Assembly: GCF_012396605.1 (NCBI RefSeq)
Contig: NZ_JAAXPW010000007.1
Coordinates: 1 to 64,000, forward strand
From: Ureibacillus thermosphaericus
GTDB taxonomy: Bacteria; Bacillota; Bacilli; Bacillales_A; Planococcaceae
DNA length: 64,000 nt
Direction of reading: 5' to 3'
Part shown: piece by piece, positions 33,925 through 43,821 of the stretch
Layout of the letters: every line of letters starts with the position of its first letter
How positions within the stretch are numbered: the stretch's first letter is position 1
Notes under the pieces: model-generated
Databases searched by the model: none
Told to the model about the DNA's origin: nothing
Seen by the model: the letters and a program-made list of their open reading frames with translations, nothing else
Position numbers and translations under genes: made by a program

Positions 33925-34256
33925 ATATTCGTTTTAGAAAGTACATGAGAAATAATAGTCGGTATGTTCTGTTGGATAGATAAATTGTCACAAACATTTC
34001 ATTACTATTATTCCTAAAATTAACAAAAACTATTATGAATGTTTTAAAATAATAGTTAATATTGTCTATATTTTTGTTTTTGATAAATTTTTCTATGGAT
34101 ATTTCGATTATAAAGACATGATTTATAAAAAAACGATAGTATGATAATAAGAAAAAAGTAATTTATATTCAAATTATCTTCCTGTTTGTTATAAGGGGAA
34201 TGGGGAAAATATAATGGTGCGTTGTAGTGTCAATTGGTTAAAAAGGAGGGGTAGAG
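33925..34256. other. Leader region of the HemAT gene
   Basis: 332 AT-rich bp. No strong hairpin or ORF. TAAA near 34110 and CGATAGT near 34134 loosely resemble a sigma-D motility promoter, but the spacing is long. AAGGAGG at 34241-34247 is the ribosome binding site for the next gene. Confidence 0.3.
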
Positions 34257-35570
34257 TTGGCCATTTTTAGAAGAATCAGTAAAAATCCTAATTACGAAGA
34301 GCCTAAATGGATTGGAGTGAACAGCCAACAGGAAAATTTACTGGAAATTAGTAGAGATTCAGACGTTTATGCACAATTAAAATTGATTCATTTAACAGAA
34401 GAAGATTTAAACTTATTAACTTGTATTAAACCATACATTGAAAAATCAATTGAAGAAATAGTAGACACTTTCTATGATGCATTAAGCTCCATTCCACAAC
34501 TAAAGAGTATTATTAATCAACATAGTACAGTGGAACGATTGAAAAAGACCCTTAGTGTACATATATTAGAAATGTTTTCTGGAAAAATAAATGAAGAATT
34601 TATTCAGAAAAGAATGCGCATTGCCCAAGTACATTTAAAAATTGGCTTATTGCCGAAATGGTATATCGGGGCTTTTCAAAATATCTTAAATTCAATTATT
34701 AACATTATCAATCGAAGTAATTGGTCAAAAGAAAGTATCGAAAAAGCAACAGTTCTAAGTATAAAACTTATAAATTTTGAAACACAAATAGTTTTAGAAG
34801 AGTATGAAAAAGAGAAAAAACAATATATCGAATTACAGCATAATCAAGTGAAAGATGAATTAAAAAATAATCTTTCCCTCATTATGAAAAATTTAGCGCA
34901 ATTGTCAGAGGAGACAACAAATTCCATCAAAGAAATTATCGATTATTCATTAGAAATTAAAAACGATACTAAAAGTTATATTGGTCAAGTAAAAGAAATG
35001 GAGAAGAATACTAGCGGTGGAAATATTTTAATGGAACATTTGGAGGAAAAAATCGTATCCATTTCAGAGAGAACAAAAGAAATGGAAGATCTTGTTTTAG
35101 AACAACAAAAATCTTCTGAAAAAATCAATAACATTATATCCATCGTTACCCAAATTGCTGACCAAACAAATCTTTTAGCGTTAAATGCAGCAATTGAGGC
35201 TGCAAGAGCTGGAGAACACGGAAAAGGTTTTGCGGTTGTAGCAGAAGAAGTACGAAAATTAGCGAACCAGTCTAAAGAATCAGTAAAACAAATTACTGAG
35301 ATTATAGAAAATACATCTAAAATTACGGAAAATACAGTTTCTACAACTCGGACTATTCGAGAAACGGTAACAACCGGGTTAGAAAGTGGAATAAAAGTGA
35401 AAAAGACATTTAATCAAATTGAAAATGCACTGCAAGAAAATAAAAAGCAGATTGAAACGGTTGGTAATGACTTAGAAACTCTCGTTGAAACCATAGATAA
35501 TATCAATCAATATACTTTAAAGGTTGCTAATCAAGCAAGAGAATTATATGAAAAAACTGTTAATCTATAG
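34257..35570 (+). CDS. hemAT: Globin-coupled aerotaxis sensor HemAT
   Basis: Soluble oxygen sensor for aerotaxis, 437 aa. The N-terminal heme globin (residues about 25-185) has proximal His126 in [20 protein letters not shown], equivalent to His123 of B. subtilis HemAT, and a distal-side Tyr in FYDAL. The C-terminal half is a methyl-accepting chemotaxis signalling domain with the hairpin tip [37 protein letters not shown]. Start is TTG 34257 with AAGGAGG about 10 nt upstream. No transmembrane segment. It implies the host is motile. Confidence 0.93.
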   Translation: MAIFRRISKNPNYEEPKWIGVNSQQENLLEISRDSDVYAQLKLIHLTEEDLNLLTCIKPYIEKSIEEIVDTFYDALSSIPQLKSIINQHSTVERLKKTLSVHILEMFSGKINEEFIQKRMRIAQVHLKIGLLPKWYIGAFQNILNSIINIINRSNWSKESIEKATVLSIKLINFETQIVLEEYEKEKKQYIELQHNQVKDELKNNLSLIMKNLAQLSEETTNSIKEIIDYSLEIKNDTKSYIGQVKEMEKNTSGGNILMEHLEEKIVSISERTKEMEDLVLEQQKSSEKINNIISIVTQIADQTNLLALNAAIEAARAGEHGKGFAVVAEEVRKLANQSKESVKQITEIIENTSKITENTVSTTRTIRETVTTGLESGIKVKKTFNQIENALQENKKQIETVGNDLETLVETIDNINQYTLKVANQARELYEKTVNL

Positions 35571-35613
35571 AGAGCATCGGGCGGGATAAGTAAATTTAAT
35601 ATACTGTTTGTAA

Positions 35614-35647
35614 AATGATCATCAATTCGATGATCATTTTTTATTTG
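35614..35647 (+). terminator. Terminator after hemAT
   Basis: AAATGATCATC pairs with GATGATCATTT around AATTC, followed by TTTATTT. Confidence 0.85.
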
Positions 35648-35775
35648 CAATATGAATAATTTGCCTTTCAAAAAATCGCCTTTAATTAACATCAAAAATA
35701 TTGCGTGAAAAGGAAGATTATTATCATTATTTTTGATAGTATAATAGTTAATAGGAATTTCTAGGAGGTTTAAAA

Positions 35776-36654
35776 GTGGAATTAAAGGATTTGGAGATTT
35801 TCCAGTTAGTGGCGGAGAAAGGGACAGTTACCGAAGTAGCAAAGGAATTAAATTATGTTCAATCGAACATTACATCTCGTATACAAAAACTTGAGGCGGA
35901 CCTGAATACCCCCTTATTTCATCGTCATCGTCGAGGGATGACCTTAACACCGGAAGGAAAAAAACTATTATCTTACAGTGAAAAAATATTAAGGTTAACA
36001 GCTGAAATGAAAAAGGCTGTCCAAAATCATGACGAACCTTCTGGAAAGTTAGAGATTGGTACAGTCGAAACAGTTTATCATTTACCCGTAATACTTTCTT
36101 ATTATATAAAGAAATATAAAAATGTGGAGTTATCTCTTTTTACAGGGGTAACGGACAGTTTAGAAGAAGAAGTATTAAATCATAAATTGGATGGGGCATT
36201 TGTCACGAAGTCGGATTTTCATCCTGAATTGGAGACGTATGATGTATTTGATGAAGAGTTAGTATTAATTTCAGATAATCGGGAACTGATGATGGAAGAA
36301 TTAAAAGATGAACCAATCTTATGTTTTAGCAATGGTTGTGGATATCGTGCACGTCTAGAACAGTGGTACAAGGATCAGAACATCACACCACAAAAAATCA
36401 TGGAATTTGGAACCCTGGAAACGATTTTACGAAGTGTAGCTATGGGGCTTGGTGTTTCATTCGTACCGAAATCCGCCGTTGCTCATTTAGAACAAAGCGG
36501 AGAAATTCGCTGTTATAATTTACCTGAAAAATATAGTAAAGTAAAAACAGTTTTTATAAGAAGGGCTGATTCGTATTTAACATCAAGTATGGAAAAATTT
36601 ATAGAAACAATTGAAGAAAATAAGCGATTTATGCATGGGCATTTCAATCAATAG
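35776..36654 (+). CDS. LysR family regulator
   Basis: LysR-type transcription regulator, 292 aa. Helix-turn-helix MELKDLEIFQLVAEKGTVTEVAKELNYVQSNITSRIQKLEADL at residues 1-45, followed by a periplasmic-binding-like effector domain (LEIGTVETVYHLPVILSYYIK; GVSFVPKSAVAHL). GTG 35776 follows AGGAGG at 35763-35768. It precedes the bile-acid:sodium-symporter-like gene by 140 bp with a terminator between, and may control that transporter. Confidence 0.9.
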   Translation: MELKDLEIFQLVAEKGTVTEVAKELNYVQSNITSRIQKLEADLNTPLFHRHRRGMTLTPEGKKLLSYSEKILRLTAEMKKAVQNHDEPSGKLEIGTVETVYHLPVILSYYIKKYKNVELSLFTGVTDSLEEEVLNHKLDGAFVTKSDFHPELETYDVFDEELVLISDNRELMMEELKDEPILCFSNGCGYRARLEQWYKDQNITPQKIMEFGTLETILRSVAMGLGVSFVPKSAVAHLEQSGEIRCYNLPEKYSKVKTVFIRRADSYLTSSMEKFIETIEENKRFMHGHFNQ

Positions 36655-36655
36655 T

Positions 36656-36691
36656 AGTACAAATCATGATTTGTACTGCTTTTTTATTTTC
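36656..36691 (+). terminator. Terminator after LysR gene
   Basis: AGTACAAATCA (36656-36666) is followed at once by its complement TGATTTGTACT, then GCTTTTTTATTTT. Confidence 0.8.
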
Positions 36692-36794
36692 AGCATAAGA
36701 AGTTCAGGCGGTATGAATTTATTTGAAACAGGAATTTCCCTTATTTAAAATTTGATAAAATATAAAGACATCTAATGAAAGAAGGCTTTGCTAA

Positions 36795-37763
36795 ATGTTA
36801 CACCGTTTTAACGCATACTTGCAAAAGTTAATGCCTATTTTGACGCCATTAAGTCTAATTATAGGGGTGATATTTGAAAAAGTCGGTGGGCATTTGCTTT
36901 TCCTAGTTCCTTGGATATTTGCTTTTATGACTTTTGCTGGGAGTCTTAGCATCAACTTTGAAGGATTAAAAACTTTAAAAAAATATCCAAAGTTCATTTT
37001 CATTACGATTTTGTTTTTACATGTATTAATGCCGTTTTGGGCTTACGTATTGTCAGCGCTAATAATGAATGATCATTTATTAACGGTTGGTTTTATTTTG
37101 TCAGTAGCAGTTCCAACAGGTGTGACAAGTTTTATTTGGATTAACATTTGTAAAGGAAATATTCCACTTGGCTTATCCATTATATTAATTGATACAATAC
37201 TTTCTCCCCTCATCATACCGCTCATAGCTAAATTGGCTGCGGGACAAATAGTAGCGATTGACACCACGTCTATCATGATCGATTTACTTTGGATGATTGC
37301 ATTTCCATCCATGCTTGGCATGTTGATGAATGAGTGGGGAAAAAGTGAGTTTGTCAAAAAATTATCCCGAACTTTCGCTCCTTTTCAGAAAGTCAGTATA
37401 TTCCTCATCGTGTTTATCAATAGTAGTGTCATTGCACCCTATTTAAAAAATATCTCGTGGGATATAGTTGGAATTATTCTATTAGTTTTAGTTGTATCTT
37501 TATCCGGCTATACCTTTTGTCTGATTATTGGACATTTTTTATGGAGAAGAATCGATTTGATTACAACTTTTGTTTTTACAGGAGGAATGCGCAACATAGC
37601 GGTTGGTGTTGTTGTGGCCAGTACATATTTTCCATCAAGAGTAGTGCTTCCCGTTGTATTTGGTATGCTGTTCCAACAAGTATTGGCATCACAATTTAGT
37701 AAAGGGTTGGAGAAATATCGAGAGAAGTTTAATCTGAATGTTGGAAATGAAGTGAAAAGTTAA
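36795..37763 (+). CDS. BASS (bile acid:sodium symporter) family transporter
   Basis: Sodium-coupled organic-anion transporter of the BASS superfamily, 322 aa with about ten helices. Conserved segments: AFMTFAGSLSINFEGLK (helix 2-3), SVAVPTGVTSFIWINICKGN (crossover helix with the P-T-G), and FTGGMRNIAVGVVVASTYFP in the second repeat. In bacteria such proteins carry pantoate, pyruvate and other acids. The LysR regulator upstream may respond to the substrate. Terminator at 37783. Confidence 0.85.
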   Translation: MLHRFNAYLQKLMPILTPLSLIIGVIFEKVGGHLLFLVPWIFAFMTFAGSLSINFEGLKTLKKYPKFIFITILFLHVLMPFWAYVLSALIMNDHLLTVGFILSVAVPTGVTSFIWINICKGNIPLGLSIILIDTILSPLIIPLIAKLAAGQIVAIDTTSIMIDLLWMIAFPSMLGMLMNEWGKSEFVKKLSRTFAPFQKVSIFLIVFINSSVIAPYLKNISWDIVGIILLVLVVSLSGYTFCLIIGHFLWRRIDLITTFVFTGGMRNIAVGVVVASTYFPSRVVLPVVFGMLFQQVLASQFSKGLEKYREKFNLNVGNEVKS

Positions 37764-37782
37764 GCAAACAAATGGTTAATTG

Positions 37783-37828
37783 GGAGACTGTTCAAAGTGA
37801 TACATGCTTTGAGCAGTCTTTTTATTCA
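37783..37828 (+). terminator. Rho-independent terminator
   Basis: AGACTGTTCAAAG pairs with CTTTGAGCAGTCT (one mismatch), followed by TTTTATTC. Confidence 0.85.
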
Positions 37829-37918
37829 TGCAAAAAATTAATAAAGGTAACAGTAGATGGTATAAAAACAAATAAATGAACCACATTAATGGTAAATGCT
37901 ATTAGTGGGAGTATATGT

Positions 37919-40045
37919 ATGAGACGATTTTATCGAAAAGTGCCTAGAAAAAATTCAACAAACAAGCATCAAAATAGCATAAATACTCAACATACACAAA
38001 ATGACATAAATGGTATTCAACAAGAAATAAATGTGCAACAGTGTCAATGTAACCCTCAGTTTCAGCAAAATCAAAAGGCTCAACATATACAAGGAACACG
38101 AAACAATTTAAATAATGAAAATGTTGGATCGCAACATAGTCAAGATTATCAACATACTCAAAGCAGTATTCAATCAAATCAAAATATACAGTTTCAACAA
38201 AGTATTCAGTGCCAATGCCATCTAAAAAATCATCAGTTACAAAACCAAACTCAAACACAAAACCATAACCAGTCTCAAGACAATGTTCAATCGCAGAACC
38301 AAAAAACATCACAAAACCAAAGTCCATCTCTTAAACAAAACGGCAATGCGAATTCAAATGCAACACAAACCAACAACCAGAATGTATCAATGGAAATACA
38401 CGTGCCCATATATAAAAAAATGAATAATAATATTGAATTCATTAGAAGGTTATTAGGGAATCCGGATGATTTAGTGATTCGTGAATTAACGCTAGAAACT
38501 TTTAACGACAATCATGAAAATGAACAAGGAGATTGTCCGAGCAGTCGAAGTGGACATGATGACGGGAACTTGCCTATTCAAACTTTAAGCGATCCAGAGA
38601 ATAATGATAGCAAGATAAATCAACTAAACATTATAGATGAACGACCTTTAGAAAAAGCCAAACAAAAAAAACAAAAAATTCATTGTAGTATTTTATATCT
38701 CAGTGGATTATCAAACACAAATATTATAAATGACAATATTTTAAAAACTCTTCAGAGGAAAACAAATGAATTTAATGGGGACATACTTGATCAAATTTAT
38801 CAAGAAATTATCGCTGTTACAGAAACAAAAAGAGTTAATACCCTTGAACAAGTGGTACACGCACTGTTATCAGGGAGATCCATTTTTTTAATAGATGGAA
38901 AAATGACGGCTCTAGATATGGGGACTGCCGGTTCCGAGAAACGTGCCCTTGATGAACCGCAGTCGGAGGCGCTTATTCGAGGGCCACGCTTAGCTTTTAT
39001 TGAAAGTATTGAAACAAATTTAACATTAATCAGGCGAGAATTAAAGGACCCTAACTTACGTTTTAAAATGCATGAAGTTGGAAGGCGTTCTAAGCAAAAA
39101 ATTGCCGTTTGTTATGTGGAAGGAATCGTTAACCCAGACATTTTAGATGAGGTCAATCGAAGACTTAAAACAATTGATATAGACTTTGCACCAGATTCTG
39201 GAGTTATCGAACAATGGATTGAAGATAGCTTTCTATCTCCATTTCCGCAATTACTGGATACGGAAAGACCTGATCGAGTGTCTTACAATCTTATGCAAGG
39301 AAAAGTTGCCATACTAGTCGATGGAAGTCCTTTTGCTTTGATTGCTCCTATTTCATTTGTTGATGCTTTTTTAACGATTGAAGATTTTAGTCAAAGATGG
39401 ATTATTGCTACATCGATGAGATTGTTAAGATATTTTTCAATGTTTATTGCATTATTTTTACCTGGTTTATATGTTGCATTAATCTCTTTCCATCCTGGAA
39501 TGCTGCCAACACAATTAACAATCTCGATTGCAGCCACTAGAGAAGGGGGACCGCTTCCAGCGATTGTAGAAGTTCTATTAATGGCGGTAACTTTTGAAAT
39601 CTTGCAAGAAGCGAGTATACGGCTTCCAAAAGTAATAGGTCAAACAGTAGGTATTGTTGGAGGTATTGTGATTGGAGATGTTGCAGTAAGTGCAGGAATC
39701 GTGGGTCCCGCATTAGTAATTGTTACTTCTCTAACTGCTATGAGTTCGTTTACTATACCGAATTATAGCATGTCCATTGGTTTACGTATTTTGAGATTCA
39801 TTTTTGTCATCGCGGCATCCATATTTGGGTTATATGGGATTATCTTAGTGCTTATTATGATTTGTATTCATATTGTTAATTTAAAAAGTATGGGTACACC
39901 TTACTCTGGACCATTTGCCCCTTATTTCATAGACGCTTTGAAAAACACCTTTATTCGCGCGCCAATTATGACGCTTAAAAAGCGCCCACCCTATTTAGAG
40001 CCAATAGATGATCAAAAAGTAAATAGTGGGGGTCAACGACAATGA
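37919..40045 (+). CDS. Spore germinant receptor A subunit with Q/N-rich head
   Basis: GerA-family A subunit of a nutrient germinant receptor in the spore inner membrane. Residues about 150-708 are the normal GerA/SpoVAF-type protein: ISILYLSGLSN-type cytoplasmic domain (HCSILYLSGL), LLSGRSIFLIDG, SEALIRGPRLAFIESIETNLTLIRREL, SYNLMQGKVAILVDGSPF, then five or so helices. In front lies a 150-residue low-complexity head very rich in Gln, Asn and His, with CQC motifs. This makes the protein 708 aa instead of about 500. Start ATG 37919 with GGGAG at 37907. The stop overlaps the B-subunit start by 4 bp. Confidence 0.9.
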   Translation: MRRFYRKVPRKNSTNKHQNSINTQHTQNDINGIQQEINVQQCQCNPQFQQNQKAQHIQGTRNNLNNENVGSQHSQDYQHTQSSIQSNQNIQFQQSIQCQCHLKNHQLQNQTQTQNHNQSQDNVQSQNQKTSQNQSPSLKQNGNANSNATQTNNQNVSMEIHVPIYKKMNNNIEFIRRLLGNPDDLVIRELTLETFNDNHENEQGDCPSSRSGHDDGNLPIQTLSDPENNDSKINQLNIIDERPLEKAKQKKQKIHCSILYLSGLSNTNIINDNILKTLQRKTNEFNGDILDQIYQEIIAVTETKRVNTLEQVVHALLSGRSIFLIDGKMTALDMGTAGSEKRALDEPQSEALIRGPRLAFIESIETNLTLIRRELKDPNLRFKMHEVGRRSKQKIAVCYVEGIVNPDILDEVNRRLKTIDIDFAPDSGVIEQWIEDSFLSPFPQLLDTERPDRVSYNLMQGKVAILVDGSPFALIAPISFVDAFLTIEDFSQRWIIATSMRLLRYFSMFIALFLPGLYVALISFHPGMLPTQLTISIAATREGGPLPAIVEVLLMAVTFEILQEASIRLPKVIGQTVGIVGGIVIGDVAVSAGIVGPALVIVTSLTAMSSFTIPNYSMSIGLRILRFIFVIAASIFGLYGIILVLIMICIHIVNLKSMGTPYSGPFAPYFIDALKNTFIRAPIMTLKKRPPYLEPIDDQKVNSGGQRQ

Positions 40046-41148
40046 ATCGGTCGCCTGATTATCAAGGAATTGTTAGTGATAGAGATATTTTAATAACAGT
40101 GATTACAAATATTATTGGAGTATTAACGTTAACTTCTCCGAGAGTAGTTGCAGAAGTAACAAATTCTTCCGATGGTTGGATAACTGTCTTACTTGGCGGC
40201 ATCATAGCGAGTCTTTGTGGATGGTTTATTGCAAAAATTGCTTCATCCTTTCCGAATCAATCGTTTTTAACTTATACGTCTTATTTACTATCGAAACCTG
40301 TTGCAATCGTGATGACATTAATATTTTCATTACAATTTTTTATGACAACAGTTTTTTATGTTAGGGAATTAGCGGCCCTTTCACACCAATATTTGTTTGA
40401 CCATACGCCTCAAGAAATTATTTCATTAACATTTTTGTTCGTTGTTATTTATGCGGTATCTGGTTCTCAGGCCGGTATTTTCCGTTTAAACGTGTTATTT
40501 TTTCCGATTTTAGTAGTTGGATTATTTTTAGTAATTTTTCTTTCGATAGGGTTAATAGATTGGGAAGGATTTCTTCCGTTATTTCAAACGGACTTTGAGG
40601 GGTATTTGAAAGGGACATATTTTAGCGTCGTTAATATGTTAGGATTTGCAATTGTCTTTTTTTATATTGGACTTGTAAAAAATCCGCGAAATACGCCCAA
40701 AATGACTGCTTATGGAGTATTGGTAACAATGGGTTTCAATTTGGTTATTTACCTTGTATGTGTTGGGGTTTTTGGAAATACGACGATGAGGAATATGTTC
40801 TTTCCGACCTTCGATTTGTCAAGAACGGTTGAAATTCCTGGAGGTTTTTTTGAGCGGTTTGATGCGTTTCTTTTTTTGTTTTGGACAATCATTTTTTTTA
40901 CGACAGCTACGATGGCTTTAGATGTGACAGTCATGACACTTAGAATGGTTTTTAGAAATTTCAAAAAGATAAATGCAGTAATCATGTTGTCACCAATTAT
41001 ATATTTTACAAGCATGGTTCCGAAAAGTTACTTAGATGTAGTCTCTTTTAATCGCCTCCTTGGCCATTTTACAATTATATATTTTCTATTAGTTACCATA
41101 CTTTTAGGGATTGCATTCAAGATTAAAGGTGGGAATTCAAGTGAATAA
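40042..41148 (+). CDS. Germinant receptor B subunit (endospore germination permease)
   Basis: GerB-family amino-acid-permease-like subunit, 368 aa with about ten transmembrane helices, the germinant-binding part of the receptor. Segments such as DRDILITVITNIIGVLTLTSPRVVAE, GGIIASLCGWFIAKIASSFPNQSFLTY and PTFDLSRTVEIPGGFFERFDAFLFLFWT are typical. Its ATG overlaps the A-subunit stop (ATGA) and its end overlaps the C-subunit GTG, so the three subunits are translationally coupled. Expression would be in the forespore under sigma-G in relatives. Confidence 0.92.
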   Translation: MNRSPDYQGIVSDRDILITVITNIIGVLTLTSPRVVAEVTNSSDGWITVLLGGIIASLCGWFIAKIASSFPNQSFLTYTSYLLSKPVAIVMTLIFSLQFFMTTVFYVRELAALSHQYLFDHTPQEIISLTFLFVVIYAVSGSQAGIFRLNVLFFPILVVGLFLVIFLSIGLIDWEGFLPLFQTDFEGYLKGTYFSVVNMLGFAIVFFYIGLVKNPRNTPKMTAYGVLVTMGFNLVIYLVCVGVFGNTTMRNMFFPTFDLSRTVEIPGGFFERFDAFLFLFWTIIFFTTATMALDVTVMTLRMVFRNFKKINAVIMLSPIIYFTSMVPKSYLDVVSFNRLLGHFTIIYFLLVTILLGIAFKIKGGNSSE

Positions 41149-42298
41149 ATTGAATGCGATGCTAATTTTGGTGATGTGTACTTTAATTTTGGCAGCTTGC
41201 TGGGATCAAATTGAAATTGAAGAAAGAGCTTTTATATTTGGAATGGCTATAGATGCAGCAGACAAAACTGAAGTCAAATTAACCCAACAACTTGTTGTTC
41301 CTGAAAATATGGCAACCGTTGCTGCAAATGCTGGGGGTGGTGGAAAAGCCTATCGGAACCTTTCGAGCACTGGAAAGACCATTTATGAAATTAATTTAGA
41401 TTTAGCAAAACAGGCAAGTCGTTCAATAGATTCAACCCATTTAGGTGTGATTCTAGTTTCTGAAGATATCATGAAACAACCAGGGCGTTTTAAAGAACAT
41501 TTTGATGTATTTTTTCGTGAAAAACGCATGCGTAGAGGCATTAAGTTAGCGGTTACAAATGGGTTAGCAGAAGACTTACTATATGTTGAAGCGGAACATG
41601 AAAAAATACCAGCAGAATATATAAAAAATTTATTAGAAAATAAAAAAAGATTGGATGTTACTGATTTGGTGAGAATTGGAGATATCGATGAAAAACTATA
41701 TGAAGAGACAAGTTTCCCTTTACCATACCTAAAAAAAATTAGTTCCACAGTCATTGATTATGAAGGAATAGCTATTTATAACGGTAAAGAAGAGCGGATG
41801 GTAGGAGTATTGAAAGGAGATGATGCGAAAGCGTTAAGTTATATTAGAGGTTTAAAAAATAATGGTTCCATTAATACAGAAATCGATGGTGGGCCAATGA
41901 CGATTGAAATTCTTACGATAAAAAGAAAAATTACTCTAACCAATAATGATCCAAATAACTTACAATTCTCTATCAAAATTCAAATTAAGGGAGCAATTGC
42001 AGACCAGTCTGGTTGGGAAAATTTAAAGGAATATGAAGTGTTAAATAAGTTTTATAAAAAAACGAGCGAGAAAATTGAAGAAATGGTTAAGAATACAATT
42101 AATAAACTGCAAAATGATTTTCAAACAGATGCCATGGGATTGGGGGAGTATTTAAACCGTTATTATCCAAAAATATGGAAGGAAGTACAAGATGAATGGG
42201 ATAATGGGAAAAATTATTTCTCAAAAAGTGATATCGATTGTGAAGTGAAAATCGTAATCGAGGAACCAGGAAGCATTAATAAAACAACATCTAAATGA
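41141..42298 (+). CDS. Germinant receptor C subunit (Ger(x)C lipoprotein)
   Basis: Ger(x)C lipoprotein, 385 aa. Signal peptide with lipobox LAAC (lipidated Cys near residue 19) directly followed by WDQIEIEERAFIFGMAIDA, the classic GerC opening. The three-domain body includes KRMRRGIKLAVTNG, PYLKKISSTVIDYEGIAIYNG and a C-terminal GEYLNRYYPKIWKEVQDEWD. Start GTG 41141 with AAAGGTGGG at 41126-41134; the longer frame to 41111 lies inside the B-subunit gene. Third gene of the receptor operon. Confidence 0.92.
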   Translation: MNKLNAMLILVMCTLILAACWDQIEIEERAFIFGMAIDAADKTEVKLTQQLVVPENMATVAANAGGGGKAYRNLSSTGKTIYEINLDLAKQASRSIDSTHLGVILVSEDIMKQPGRFKEHFDVFFREKRMRRGIKLAVTNGLAEDLLYVEAEHEKIPAEYIKNLLENKKRLDVTDLVRIGDIDEKLYEETSFPLPYLKKISSTVIDYEGIAIYNGKEERMVGVLKGDDAKALSYIRGLKNNGSINTEIDGGPMTIEILTIKRKITLTNNDPNNLQFSIKIQIKGAIADQSGWENLKEYEVLNKFYKKTSEKIEEMVKNTINKLQNDFQTDAMGLGEYLNRYYPKIWKEVQDEWDNGKNYFSKSDIDCEVKIVIEEPGSINKTTSK

Positions 42299-42308
42299 GG
42301 TGATGCAC

Positions 42309-42485
42309 ATGAAATTTATTATCGAGCATTTACCTTCAACATATGTAATTGTTTGCACAGTTTTCGCATTTTTAGTTCCTTTTACTGTGTACAAAATTAA
42401 TGAAAAAATTCATATTGTAATGGATCCACCTTGGAAACAAGAGGAACGGTTAAAAGGAAATAATGAAGAACTGCAAGATAATTAG
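42309..42485 (+). CDS. Small membrane protein, possible receptor D subunit
   Basis: A 58-aa protein with one clear hydrophobic helix (STYVIVCTVFAFLVPFTVYKI) and a charged tail KIHIVMDPPWKQEERLKGNNEELQDN. It starts 11 bp after the C-subunit stop with GAGGTG at 42297-42302, in the same transcript. Some germinant receptor operons carry a small membrane D gene that modulates receptor activity; size and place fit. D proteins often have two helices, so the assignment is tentative. Confidence 0.6.
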   Translation: MKFIIEHLPSTYVIVCTVFAFLVPFTVYKINEKIHIVMDPPWKQEERLKGNNEELQDN

Positions 42486-42524
42486 AAATTGCTCATCGGA
42501 ATTTCGGAAGAAAAGGAGCATTTC

Positions 42525-43475
42525 ATGATTTACTATATAGGCATTACAAAAGATAACCATTTAGAAAAAGGAGATTCAATAAATAATATTGACATTACCA
42601 GTTATAAATGGTTTTGGGTAGATTTTAGCGAACCGACAGAAGAAGAAATGAAGCATTTATCAAATACCTTCCACTTTCATCCTTTAGCAATAGAAGACTG
42701 TGTACAAGATCTTCAAAGGCCGAAATTAGATTATTTTAATCATTACACCTTTTTCGTTACTCATACAGTTCGTGAAGAAAACGGTAGACTAATTAAAGAG
42801 GAGCTAGATTTTTTTGTAGGAGAATCGTTTATTGTTACCTTTCACAAACATCCTTCTGTAGAAGTTACAAAAGTATGGAGTGAATTGCTTGCTCAAACTT
42901 CAATCGAACAATGGGATCCGTATTATGTATTTTATGAATTATTAGATAAAATTGTCGATCATTATTTTCCTATTATCTATAAAATAGAAGATGAACTTGA
43001 GAAAATTATTATACAAACAGGCATTCAACCGATGAATAGCTTGATGGAAGCTAGAAATATGCTTTTACAGTTGTTGCATTCTGTCAATCCTATGAGGGAT
43101 TTATTATATCGCATGTTAAACTCTCATCATTTGAATTTAAATCAAATTGACGAGAGAAGAGAATACTTTTCAAATATTCATGACCATCTATTAAAATTAT
43201 CCGAAATGGTCATGTCTAATCGAGAAGTAACGGCAGATATTCGTGACAGTTATATTTCCTTAAATGCACATCAAACCAATAATGTCATGAAACTACTGAC
43301 AATTATTACATCTATTTTTGCCCCATTAACATTTATTGCAGGTATTTATGGGATGAACTTCAAAAACATTCCTGAATTATCTTGGAAATATGGTTATTTT
43401 GTAATTCTTTTTATCATGTTTCTCATTGGAATATCGATGCTCTTGTGGTTTAAAAGAAAAGGCTGGTTCAGATAA
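42525..43475 (+). CDS. corA: CorA family magnesium/divalent cation transporter
   Basis: Pentameric cation channel, 316 aa. A large N-terminal cytoplasmic domain (WFWVDFSEPTEEEMKHL, HFHPLAIEDCVQDLQRPKLD) is followed by a long stalk helix and two C-terminal membrane helices. The signature GMN is in AGIYGMNFKNIPE between them. The end RKGWFR is basic as usual. Start ATG 42525 has AAAAGGAG at 42511-42518; the upstream in-frame TTG at 42489 lacks a site. It follows the germination operon by 39 bp and may read through from it. Confidence 0.93.
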   Translation: MIYYIGITKDNHLEKGDSINNIDITSYKWFWVDFSEPTEEEMKHLSNTFHFHPLAIEDCVQDLQRPKLDYFNHYTFFVTHTVREENGRLIKEELDFFVGESFIVTFHKHPSVEVTKVWSELLAQTSIEQWDPYYVFYELLDKIVDHYFPIIYKIEDELEKIIIQTGIQPMNSLMEARNMLLQLLHSVNPMRDLLYRMLNSHHLNLNQIDERREYFSNIHDHLLKLSEMVMSNREVTADIRDSYISLNAHQTNNVMKLLTIITSIFAPLTFIAGIYGMNFKNIPELSWKYGYFVILFIMFLIGISMLLWFKRKGWFR

Positions 43476-43484
43476 TATCCTGAA

Positions 43485-43748
43485 TTATTTCATTTTCATG
43501 CCGATAATAATGAGCACGATGCCTGAAAATAGACAAAGCATTTTTAAGAAAGAAATTTTTTCAGAAAGTCCGCTAATTCCTATTCCAGTTGTCACTATTA
43601 AGATAGTTGGACCAACTAACGCTAACATTGAATTGAGCATCAATGCTTTTTCTAAATCATTGGACCTCCACATCAGTGTGGCAATTGATAATTCGATACT
43701 TCCAGATAAATATCTTAATAACACCATATAAAGAAGTGCACTTTCCAA
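43485..43748 (-). CDS. yqhV: YqhV-like (DUF2619) membrane protein
   Basis: Small membrane protein of the DUF2619/YqhV family found in spore formers. The 87-aa product has about three helices: ALLYMVLLRYLSGSIELSIATLMWR, NSMLALVGPTILIVTTGIGISG and MLCLFSGIVLIIIGMK. The start is TTG 43748 with GGAAGG (minus strand 43762-43757), giving the family length; the longer frame to 43880 runs under the divergent thioredoxin-like gene. In B. subtilis yqhV sits beside spoIIIA, which is not the case here. Function unknown. Confidence 0.8.
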   Translation of the reverse strand: MESALLYMVLLRYLSGSIELSIATLMWRSNDLEKALMLNSMLALVGPTILIVTTGIGISGLSEKISFLKMLCLFSGIVLIIIGMKMK

Positions 43749-43821
43749 TTCGTCATCCTTCCACTGTTTCTTGGAAAATGATATGCTTGGCCAAGAAATA
43801 TTATTAACAATTGGTGAGATT

